Assembly: GCA_024278015.1 (NCBI GenBank)
Contig: JAJRUC010000201.1
Coordinates: 1 to 5,010 of the forward strand
Origin: Chloroflexota bacterium
GTDB taxonomy: Bacteria > Chloroflexota > Anaerolineae > 4572-78
Direction of reading: 5' to 3'
Length of the DNA stretch: 5,010 nt
In this document: piece by piece, positions 1-5,010 of the stretch
Layout: the number at the start of each line of letters is the position of its first letter
Position numbering within the stretch: position 1 is the first letter of the stretch
Translations under genes and position numbers: made by a program
Notes under the pieces: generated by a model
What the model saw: only the letters and a program-made list of their open reading frames with translations
Databases searched by the model: none
What the model was told of the DNA's origin: nothing

Positions 1-1040
1 AAGGCCCGTATGCCGGCGGCGCCCAGACCAACGATGAACAGCAGCGAGAGCGCGATGACCATCCAGTTTGAGGCCGGCGCGTTTTGTTGACCGCCCGTGG
101 TGGGGATGAGCGATTCGGTACCGGTGGTGACTGTGGTGGCGGTGGTGGTTTCGGTTTGGGCGGCAGCCGCCGGGGCCGTCGCCAGTGAGAGGTCAACCGC
201 CAGCCGTTGCGGGGTGATTTGTTCATCGTAATTCAGTATGGCGGTGGCAGCCGGCGTTTCCCCATCGACTGCCGGGGCCATCTGGAGCGTTACCACCAGC
301 GTGGCCGTTTGGCCGGTGGAAATATCGCCGAATTTGCCCTCAAGCTGCCCCGCCGTCTCCCCGTCGGCCACGCTGCCCTGGCTGATTTCTGTCCCGGCAA
401 GGGTGGCTCCGGCGGGCAGGCTGACGGCCAGCATCGCGTTAGAGGCCATGCCGCCGCTTTGATTTTGGACGCTGAAGGTCAAGGTCAGGCCATCCTCCGG
501 CCCGCCCGTATCGGCAGAAAGCAGCACCGGCAGAGGGGGCGCATCGCCCCAGTAATAACCCAGGTTGGTTTGCCCGGAACTCTCTGCGCCGGTGTATACC
601 GGCCAATCGGGCATAACCTGATGCGCGCCCGGCGGCAGGCGCAAACTCATTTTGGCCCACCCGGCGCCCAGTCCGCCAAACGAATAGTAGCCGTTGCTGT
701 CGGTCACGGCCTCTGCTTGCCAGCCGCCGCCGTCCAGCGCCACCGCGATACCCCCTTGAGGCGCAGCTCCGTTTGAATAATCGTATACGTAACCCCACAC
801 GCTTCCGTTCTGAGGCGTGGGGGCCGGTTTGCTGCTTTGACTGGAACTGCCTCCGCCGCCACCGGAGGGAACCGGGGTGTTGGTGGGCGCCGGCGTGGGC
901 GTATCTCTGGGCGCGGGCGTGTCGGTGGTAGCCGGCGTGGGGGTGTCTCGCTGGGCCAGGCTGGGCCGGGCGGGCATAAGTACTCCCAACGATACAACAA
1001 ACATCCCGATAATGACAAATACCAGAATTGAACGTTTCAT
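1..1040 (-). CDS. Exported protein with carboxypeptidase-regulatory-like domain and C-terminal LPXTG-like anchor (3' end cut by window)
   Basis: The frame opens at ATG 1040 and stays open to the window edge, giving 346 complete codons; the stop lies beyond position 1. The start is supported by GGAGG six bases upstream and by the signal peptide that follows at once (MKRS, hydrophobic residues 5-22, likely cleavage after S-L-A29). Residues 32-58 form a DTPTP-type linker and 59-70 a Gly/Ser stretch. Residues 78-150 resemble a carboxypeptidase-regulatory-like beta-sandwich (GSVWGYVYD, then AVTDSNGYYSFGGL). Residues 161-285 look like a DUF11-type domain (LTLTFSVQNQSGG, SLPAGATL, GQTATLVVTL). A Thr-rich spacer (295-308) precedes IPTTG (312-316), a hydrophobic helix (326-343) and an Arg, which is the layout of a sortase signal or a plain membrane anchor. 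No catalytic motif and no Cys is seen. The likely role is structural or adhesive at the cell surface. It probably ends a few residues beyond the window. Domain names come from recognising patterns, not from a profile search. Confidence 0.9.
   Translation of the reverse strand, partial: MKRSILVFVIIGMFVVSLGVLMPARPSLAQRDTPTPATTDTPAPRDTPTPAPTNTPVPSGGGGGSSSQSSKPAPTPQNGSVWGYVYDYSNGAAPQGGIAVALDGGGWQAEAVTDSNGYYSFGGLGAGWAKMSLRLPPGAHQVMPDWPVYTGAESSGQTNLGYYWGDAPPLPVLLSADTGGPEDGLTLTFSVQNQSGGMASNAMLAVSLPAGATLAGTEISQGSVADGETAGQLEGKFGDISTGQTATLVVTLQMAPAVDGETPAATAILNYDEQITPQRLAVDLSLATAPAAAAQTETTTATTVTTGTESLIPTTGGQQNAPASNWMVIALSLLFIVGLGAAGIRA
12..107 (-). other. C-terminal sorting-signal-like region: IPTTG motif plus transmembrane helix
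   Basis: Residues 312-316 of the smaller protein read IPTTG (93-107). A ten-residue polar spacer (GQQNAPASNW region) follows, then a hydrophobic helix WMVIALSLLFIVGLGAAGI (residues 326-344) and Arg345. This is the tripartite order of an LPXTG sorting signal with Ile in place of Leu at the first position. Whether a sortase cleaves it or it stays as a membrane anchor cannot be told from this window. Confidence 0.65.
867..947 (-). repeat. DTPTP linker just after the signal peptide
   Basis: Residues 32-58 of the smaller protein are built from DTPTP, TDTPAP, DTPTP and TNTPVP units and are followed by a Gly/Ser run (59-70). This is the same composition style as the linker in the large protein, but it sits at the mature N-terminus rather than before the last domain. 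It is probably an extended spacer between the membrane or wall and the globular domains. Confidence 0.85.
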
Positions 1041-1045
1041 AGCGG

Positions 1046-1051
1046 TCCTCC
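1046..1051 (-). promoter_or_regulatory. Ribosome binding site (GGAGGA)
   Basis: The minus strand reads GGAGGACCGCTATG, so a full GGAGG core sits six bases before the ATG at 1040. This fixes the start of the signal-peptide protein. Confidence 0.85.
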
Positions 1052-1076
1052 GGTGAATGTAGACATAACTATGATG

Positions 1077-1105
1077 ATTATAACCGAAGCCGGTAATTTT
1101 TGCAA
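1077..1105 (-). promoter_or_regulatory. Sigma-70-type promoter for the gene starting at 1040
   Basis: On the minus strand a consensus -10 box TATAAT (1077-1082) lies 17 nt downstream of a -35-like TTGCAA (1100-1105, 4 of 6 matches to TTGACA). The region is AT-rich in an otherwise GC-rich window. Transcription would start near 1070, giving a leader of about 30 nt that includes the ribosome binding site. This suggests the smaller gene is transcribed independently of the large gene upstream. Confidence 0.7.
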
Positions 1106-1121
1106 TAAGATTATGGTAAGT

Positions 1122-1149
1122 GTAGGGGCACGATGCATCGTGCCCCTAC
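1122..1149. repeat. Perfect 28-bp palindrome between the two genes
   Basis: The left arm GTAGGGGCACGATG (1122-1135) is followed with no spacer by its exact reverse complement (1136-1149). It begins 17 nt after the stop codon of the large gene and lies upstream of the promoter of the next gene. As RNA it would fold into a GC-rich hairpin. No T-run follows on either strand, so it is not a classic intrinsic terminator, although it could end or stabilise the upstream transcript. The GTAGGGGC...GCCCCTAC ends resemble short dispersed palindromes found in many copies in Chloroflexota and cyanobacterial genomes; that link is from memory and untested. Confidence 0.8.
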
Positions 1150-1166
1150 TTGCGCGCACGTTCGAT

Positions 1167-4100
1167 TTACTGCCCCGCCGCCGGCGACGGCGTAACCCTG
1201 GGGACCGTGGCTGTGGGCGGCACAATCTTCAGCGCGGGCGGCCCCCCCACCGCCAGCGATTGCGGCCCGAAGGTATTGTTGTTTTCGTTCACCTCGGCCA
1301 CGGTGTTGTCGGTGTCAACCAGGGCGTACAATTGGTGGCTGCCGCTGCTGAAGGTGAAGGAGAGGCTGTACGTCTTGCTGGCTCCGGCGGGCAGGTCTGC
1401 GCCTTGAACGCCCACAAAGTCGTTGCCGTAGTCACCGGCTACAGGCGCTGAGGCCGGGTCAACAAAGAAATCGACGAAGGTGTTGTTGCCGGGAGTTACG
1501 TTGACCGTCCCCTGATTTTTAACCGTGATAAAGACGGTGGCTGCTTGTCCCCCGGTTGGGCTGGCCGGGCTGACGGAAATGCCCGTCACCACCAAATCGA
1601 CGCCGTCGGGCGGGGTGGTGGCGGTGGCCGTGGCGGTGGGTGTGGGCGTATCTGTGGGCGTAGCGGTGGCGGTCGGCGTATCGGTAACGGTGGCCGTCGG
1701 CTGGCCGGTTGCTGTGGCGGTGGCCGTGGCCGTCGGCGTATCGGTTGGCAGTAGCGTACCCGTGGGAGTAGCTGTGGCCACGGAGGTATTGGTCGGTGTG
1801 GCCGTCGGCAGGGGCGTGGGTGGCGTGTAGCCCTTCATAATAAGGGGCAGATAGACGGCGCTGGGCTGCGGCGGCTGCGTAATACTGATGGTGGTGGTAT
1901 CGCCGGCTGTATCGAAGATTGTCGCATCGAACCTGGAAGTGGCGGTGATGACGGTCATATCCACCGTGCCGCTTGTCACGTTGAACGACCCGCTGCCCGA
2001 CAGCGGAATGGTGACAGTGACCAGCACCGGCATTGACTGGTTGGCGTTCAGCAAGCCGGAATCGGTGGGCGAGAGGCTCACCGGCCAACCCTGGCTGGAG
2101 GTGATGGTCAGGGTAAAGCTGTCTGAGCCGTTGCCCATGTTGCGCAGGGTGTGGGCATAGGTGATGGTTTGCCCCGGTTGGCCCGTCCCCACCCGATTGG
2201 GCGTCAGGCTGACGGCTACCACGCGGGTATCGGTGACGTGGGTGGTGTTGGTGGCCGTGTCTGTCACGGCGGTATTCAGGCTGGATGTGGCCGTGAGGAT
2301 GGTGGTATCCACATCGGTGATGGCCGCCGAGGGCGATACCGTAATCCACACCGAAATTTCCTGCGATTCATTCGGCCCCAGCGCGCCGGTGGCCGCCGGG
2401 TCTACCGCTACGCTCCAGCCCAGGCTGGAACGATACGACAGGTTGAAGATGTCGCTGCCGTCGCCGGTGTTGGTGAGGGTGTGGGTGTACAGGGTGGTGT
2501 TGCCCAGCAGAATGGTGCGCTCGTTGTTGGGAACCAGTTGCACGCCCACCGCCGAAATCGGGGTGGTGGTGACGGTGGTGGTATCGGTGACGGCGGCGGT
2601 GAAGGCCGGGCTAATGAGCGAGGTGGCCGTGACGCGCATCACGTCGGTCATGCCTTCGGTGGCGGCCAGCGGCACCGTGACCGTAACCACCACGGTTGCG
2701 CCCTGACCGGCGTTGAGCGTGACCGGCGACTGGAGGGCCGTCGGCCAGCCCCGGCTGCTGACCGCCGTCAACTGGAAGTTGTCCTGGCCGTTGCCGGTGT
2801 TCGACAGGGTGTGGGTGTAGGTGATGCTCCGCCCGCGCATGGCGTTGCTGCTTCGGTTGGGGAAGAATTGCAGGCCGTGCTGCTGGCTGGCCCGCGTGGT
2901 ATCCACCGCCGTATCGAACACGGCGGCGTCGGCGCCGGAAGTGGCGGTCAGGGCGGTGGTATCGACAATGCCCACCGCGCCCAACGGCACGCTGACGCTG
3001 ACGGTGATGGTATCGGTTTGGCCGGGCGATAGCGAAATCGGCCCGGCGGTGAAGCTGTTCAGCCAGCCCCGGCTGCTGCCGGCGGCCAACGTGAAGGTAT
3101 CGGAAACATTGCCGATATTGGTGATGATGTGGCTGTACACAATCGACTGCCCGGCATCGAGAATTTGGTAATGGTCTGGCCCAACCAGTACCGCCGGTTT
3201 GGCGGTGACGGTGGTGGTGTTGATGACCGTGTGCGTGACCACGCCATCGGTGGCGATGATGGTAGAAACGTCTTGTGTGCCGGCGGGCGTGCCCAGCGGC
3301 ACGTTGATGAGGAAGAGCAGGCCGTCGGTTTGGCCGGCGGCCACGGTGGTTTGGGTCGGTATCAGGGTGATGGCCCAGCCCTGATTCGATGCGGCGCTGT
3401 AGCTGATGGTATCGGCGGCGTTGCCGGTATTGGTTACCACATGCTCGTACACCACCGTAGTGGCCGGGTCGCCAAATTGGGCGTTGTCCGGCCCGAATTG
3501 AATGTCTTGCACCAGGGGCACGGTGGTGGTGTTGATGACCGTGGCCTGCGCCGCCGCGCTGATGAGCGAAGTGGCGGTGATGACGGTCACGTCGGTTTGG
3601 CCGCCCGCGCCGGCGGGGATGGTCAGGGTGATGGGTATGCTGGCGGTGTAGCCGCTGCCCGTGGCAATCGAAGCCAGTTGCAGCGAGCCGGGCAGGTCAA
3701 CCGTCCAGCCCCGGCTGGAGGCCGCGCTAAAGCCGAAGGTATCGGCGCCGTTGCCCAGATTGGTGATGATGTGGCTGTACGTGACCACGGTGGCGTTGCC
3801 GGCCACGGTGCGGCTGTTATCGGGCGTAAAGGCCACGTCAAAACTCTGGGCGATGGTGGTGGTGTTGACCGCCGTATCGAAGATGGCTTTGGTCAGTTTC
3901 TGGAAGCCGAGTTGGGAAGTGGCGGTGATGACGGTTACGTCGCTGACGCCGCCGCTGCCCGCCGAGCCGGTGGTGATGGTCACGGTTACGACGGTCGATT
4001 GGTTGGGGTTGAGGGCCACAGTGGCCGGCACCTGCGAAAAATCGGCGGCCCAGCCGTTTTGTCCGGCCAAACTGCTGACGTGCGTCAGGGTGAACACGTC

Positions 4101-5009
4101 GGGGTCTTCGCCCAGGTTGGTGACGGTGTGGGTGTACACCACCGGCGTATTGAAGGCGGTGGAGGCTACGGTTACGTCATGGTTCGGCGCCACGCTCACA
4201 TCGGGAATGTGCAGCCGTTCATCCGCGCCCAGGTCGTACAGGTTGCCCTGCGGCCTGATTTGCTGCTCAAAATCGCGGGCGATGTAGGCCAGGGTCTGGC
4301 CCTGCTCTTCGGCGGGCGAGCCTTTGGTCAGGTGGAAATCGCCGCCGGGTGCGTCGATGAATTGGGCGTCGGTGAACAGGCTGGTGCTGGAGATGGCCCC
4401 GGACACGTGCGGGTCGGTGGGTGCGGTGTTGCCGAAGAAGAGGTTGTGGGTAATGGTGACCGGGTCGGCGCCCGCCACAAAAATCGCCCCGCCGCCGGAG
4501 TCGGCCGTATTGCTCTGGAAGATATTGTTGGTCACGGTCAACATTCCGGTATTGCGATAAATCGCGCCGCCATTGCCGCCGCCGGTTTCAGCCAGGCTGT
4601 TGTTGCCGTAAAAGGTATTGTATTCCACCAGCGCCCGGCCGCTGTCGATGTGCAGGGCGCTGGTGCCGTTGCCGGACAGGGTGTTGTTGAACATAGTCAA
4701 CACCCCGGTGTTGAAAATACTCCCCCCGGCGAGGCCGGTGTTGTTGTACAGGGCATTGGCAGACAGGGTCAAATTCGCGCCGTTGTTGAAGACCGCGCCG
4801 CCGTTGGGGTTGCTGTACGCGGTGGGATTGCCCTGCGTCATGTGGATGCCGTCGACGGTGGCGGTGATGGTGCCGGTGACGTACACGCTGCGGCCCGGAT
4901 TGGTGGGCTGGAAGATGGTGGCGTTGCTCAGGGGGCTGGTCACATTCCAATCGACGGGACTGTAGCCGCCCTGAAGGGTAATCGGTTTGTCGATGAAGGC
5001 AATCTGGGC
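1167..5009 (-). CDS. Giant surface/secreted protein: beta-helix, seven Ig-like repeats, Thr/Pro linker, CARDB (5' end outside window)
   Basis: This frame is open from the right edge to TAA at 1167-1169, so at least 1280 codons are visible. The GTG at 4943 is not a credible start: the 22 codons before it (AQIAFIDKPITLQGGYSPVD...) continue the beta-helix in frame, and there is no signal peptide at that point. Residues below are numbered from that GTG. Residues up to 185 form a pectate-lyase-like beta-helix with N-N-rich rungs (GGAVFNNGANLTL, GGAIYRNTGMLTVTNNIF). Residues 186-246 match the choice-of-anchor-Q style (DFHLTKGSPA ... IRPQGNLYDLGADE). Residues 248-1022 are seven tandem beta-sandwich repeats. 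VYLPLIMK (1030-1037) and a Thr/Pro/Ala linker (1041-1112) follow. Residues 1113-1232 are CARDB-like (DLVVTGISVSPASP, VKNQGT, DTDNTVAEVNENNN). The C-terminal tail has neither a transmembrane helix nor LPXTG. There is no Cys, and only eight Lys after residue 1. I infer a secreted adhesin or matrix protein; the ligand is unknown. Confidence 0.93.
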   Translation of the reverse strand, partial: AQIAFIDKPITLQGGYSPVDWNVTSPLSNATIFQPTNPGRSVYVTGTITATVDGIHMTQGNPTAYSNPNGGAVFNNGANLTLSANALYNNTGLAGGSIFNTGVLTMFNNTLSGNGTSALHIDSGRALVEYNTFYGNNSLAETGGGNGGAIYRNTGMLTVTNNIFQSNTADSGGGAIFVAGADPVTITHNLFFGNTAPTDPHVSGAISSTSLFTDAQFIDAPGGDFHLTKGSPAEEQGQTLAYIARDFEQQIRPQGNLYDLGADERLHIPDVSVAPNHDVTVASTAFNTPVVYTHTVTNLGEDPDVFTLTHVSSLAGQNGWAADFSQVPATVALNPNQSTVVTVTITTGSAGSGGVSDVTVITATSQLGFQKLTKAIFDTAVNTTTIAQSFDVAFTPDNSRTVAGNATVVTYSHIITNLGNGADTFGFSAASSRGWTVDLPGSLQLASIATGSGYTASIPITLTIPAGAGGQTDVTVITATSLISAAAQATVINTTTVPLVQDIQFGPDNAQFGDPATTVVYEHVVTNTGNAADTISYSAASNQGWAITLIPTQTTVAAGQTDGLLFLINVPLGTPAGTQDVSTIIATDGVVTHTVINTTTVTAKPAVLVGPDHYQILDAGQSIVYSHIITNIGNVSDTFTLAAGSSRGWLNSFTAGPISLSPGQTDTITVSVSVPLGAVGIVDTTALTATSGADAAVFDTAVDTTRASQQHGLQFFPNRSSNAMRGRSITYTHTLSNTGNGQDNFQLTAVSSRGWPTALQSPVTLNAGQGATVVVTVTVPLAATEGMTDVMRVTATSLISPAFTAAVTDTTTVTTTPISAVGVQLVPNNERTILLGNTTLYTHTLTNTGDGSDIFNLSYRSSLGWSVAVDPAATGALGPNESQEISVWITVSPSAAITDVDTTILTATSSLNTAVTDTATNTTHVTDTRVVAVSLTPNRVGTGQPGQTITYAHTLRNMGNGSDSFTLTITSSQGWPVSLSPTDSGLLNANQSMPVLVTVTIPLSGSGSFNVTSGTVDMTVITATSRFDATIFDTAGDTTTISITQPPQPSAVYLPLIMKGYTPPTPLPTATPTNTSVATATPTGTLLPTDTPTATATATATGQPTATVTDTPTATATPTDTPTPTATATATTPPDGVDLVVTGISVSPASPTGGQAATVFITVKNQGTVNVTPGNNTFVDFFVDPASAPVAGDYGNDFVGVQGADLPAGASKTYSLSFTFSSGSHQLYALVDTDNTVAEVNENNNTFGPQSLAVGGPPALKIVPPTATVPRVTPSPAAGQ
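1248..1607 (-). other. CARDB-like domain
   Basis: Residues 1113-1232 of the large protein show the typical CARDB (cell-adhesion-related domain in bacteria) layout. The first strand is DLVVTGISVSPASPTGGQ, then TVFITVKNQGTVNV, a central FVDFFVDP strand, LPAGASKTYSLSFTF, and the diagnostic end DTDNTVAEVNENNN. It is near the C-terminus and is followed only by a Pro/Thr tail. CARDB domains are Ig-like adhesion or spacer modules. Confidence 0.8.
1608..1823 (-). repeat. Thr/Pro/Ala low-complexity linker coding repeat
   Basis: Residues 1041-1112 of the large protein consist almost only of Thr, Pro and Ala in TPT, DTPTATAT and TATATAT runs. They are encoded by degenerate GTG/GGC/GGT-rich units on the + strand. 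Linkers like this usually form extended, protease-resistant spacers and are often glycosylated; glycosylation here is inference. The linker separates the VYLPLIMK block from the CARDB-like domain. Such DNA is prone to slippage and assembly error. Confidence 0.9.
1833..1856 (-). other. VYLPLIMK motif before the Thr/Pro linker
   Basis: Residues 1030-1037 of the large protein read VYLPLIMK, followed by GYTPPTPLPT. Short hydrophobic blocks of the form [VIF]-[YF]-[LI]-P-[LIV]-[IVL]-[ML]-[KR] next to Thr/Pro linkers recur in secreted Chloroflexota proteins as I remember them. Their function is not known to me. The block is too short to be a transmembrane helix. Confidence 0.55.
1878..4202 (-). repeat. 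Array of seven tandem Ig-like (DUF11/NEW3-like) repeats
   Basis: The seven units, in protein order, are at 3846-4202, 3516-3845, 3198-3515, 2883-3197, 2559-2882, 2223-2558 and 1878-2222. They are 105-119 residues long and diverged in sequence. Each has a first strand ending near 'P[DN]', then Y-[TSE]-H-[TIV]-[VIL]-x-N-x-G(N/D/E)-x-x-D-x-[FI], a [SA]-S-[SN]-x-G-W motif (unit 1 has an insertion, SSLAGQNGW), 'L..GQ' or 'L.PNQ', a [VI]-x-[VI]-P strand, D-x-x-x-[VIL]-T-A-T-S, and an [DN]-T-T-[THR] closing strand. The key Trp residues are 298, 413, 523, 627, 733, 843 and 953, giving periods of 115, 110, 104, 106, 110 and 110. Unit 7 has a Gly/Ser insertion before its DMTVITATS. The fold suggests a stalk that holds the N-terminal beta-helix away from the cell. 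Unit boundaries may be off by a few residues. Confidence 0.88.
4206..4388 (-). other. Choice-of-anchor-Q-like segment closing the beta-helix
   Basis: Residues 186-246 of the large protein read SSTSLFTDAQFIDAPGGDFHL, then KGSPAEEQGQTL and DFEQQIRPQGNLYDLGADE. In beta-helix proteins of Chloroflexota and other environmental bacteria, an 'F.L..GSPA.d.G ... D..g..Rp.g...DiGA.E' pattern commonly ends the helix. Here the usual 'aiDaG' is replaced by 'AEEQG', a mild divergence. The assignment is by pattern recognition only. Confidence 0.6.
4389..5009 (-). other. Right-handed beta-helix domain (partial)
   Basis: This is the N-terminal visible part of the large protein. It shows successive short rungs built on G-G-A/S-[IV]-[FY]-x-N and N-N-x-[FL] patterns (GGAVFNNG, GGSIFNTG, YNTFYGNN, GGAIYRNTG, GGAIFVAG, HNLFFGNTA). 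This is typical of parallel beta-helix (pectate-lyase-like or polymorphic-outer-membrane-like) folds used in surface proteins. The Asn ladders are visible directly. No polysaccharide-lyase catalytic signature can be recognised, so binding or structure is more likely than catalysis. The domain continues past the right edge. Confidence 0.75.
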
Positions 5010-5010
5010 C

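Noticed and set aside
207..776. Plus-strand frames of 189 and 74 codons and a minus-strand frame at 439-798
   Set aside because: They overlap the smaller exported protein, whose frame has a signal peptide, a ribosome binding site, recognisable domains and a transmembrane anchor.
1122..1149. Classic rho-independent terminator
   Set aside because: The stem is strong, but no T-tract follows it on either strand (minus strand continues ACTTACCATAATC), so only a termination-assisting or dispersed-repeat role is proposed.
1608..1823. CRISPR-like or tandem-repeat array in the GTGGCGGTGGCCGTGG-rich stretch
   Set aside because: There is no constant repeat with unique spacers. It is low-complexity coding DNA for a Thr/Pro/Ala linker, in frame with the flanking domains.
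1519..2349. Minus-strand alternative frame of 276 codons with His/Arg-rich periodic sequence
   Set aside because: It is a +1/+2 shadow of the large gene; the periodic 'DGHRYRYADRHRYAHRYAH' look comes from the Thr/Pro linker DNA read out of frame.
2151..3032. Long open frame on the + strand (293 codons) opposite the repeat array
   Set aside because: Its product is rich in Arg, Gly, His and Ala with no domain pattern, as expected for the antisense of GC-rich, Thr/Val-rich repeat DNA. It lies wholly within the large gene, whose repeat structure proves the coding frame.
3661..4287. Open frame on the + strand (208 codons) opposite repeat units 1-2
   Set aside because: It is antisense to clearly coding repeat DNA, shows no domain or signal, and its Val/Ser-rich product mirrors the repeats on the other strand.
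4941..4943. GTG at 4943 as the true start of the large gene
   Set aside because: The frame stays open to the window edge with sequence that continues the beta-helix, and no signal peptide or good ribosome binding site accompanies the GTG.
4389..5009. Pectate lyase or other polysaccharide lyase enzyme
   Set aside because: Only the beta-helix architecture is visible; no catalytic Arg/Asp or calcium-site signature can be recognised in the part present.

Overview
The window comes from a GC-rich bacterium, most likely a member of the Chloroflexota (Anaerolineae or a related class). This placement rests on protein style: secreted proteins with long Thr-Pro/Ala-Thr linkers, a 'VYLPLIMK' block directly before such a linker, a right-handed beta-helix followed by a 'choice-of-anchor Q'-like segment, and DUF11/NEW3-like beta-sandwich repeats. 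It is inferred without any database search.

Both real genes lie on the minus strand, so the biological order runs from high to low coordinates. From the right edge (about 5009) down to 1167 is the 3' part of a very large surface or secreted protein. At least 1280 residues are visible and the 5' end lies outside the window. Its order is: beta-helix (4389-5009), anchor-Q-like segment (4206-4388), seven tandem Thr-rich Ig-like repeats of about 105-119 residues (1878-4202), a VYLPLIMK motif and Thr/Pro/Ala linker (1608-1856), a CARDB-like domain (1248-1607) and a short Pro/Thr tail.

A 126-bp intergenic region follows (1041-1166). It holds a perfect 28-bp palindrome 17 nt after the stop codon, a near-consensus sigma-70-type promoter (TTGCAA, 17 nt, TATAAT) and a strong GGAGG ribosome binding site. 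The second gene starts at 1040 and is open at the left edge of the window. It encodes a smaller exported protein with a signal peptide, a Thr/Pro linker, a Gly/Ser stretch, a carboxypeptidase-regulatory-like domain, a second beta-sandwich-like region, an LPXTG-like IPTTG motif and a C-terminal transmembrane helix.

Together the genes look like a cell-surface locus: a giant repeat protein with no visible anchor next to a small, probably membrane- or wall-anchored protein. They appear to be transcribed separately. I see no RNA genes, CRISPR arrays, transposase genes, defence system or enzymatic pathway. The window is best read as ordinary but well-structured envelope biology. The palindrome, the repeat array and the atypical sorting signal are the points worth following up.
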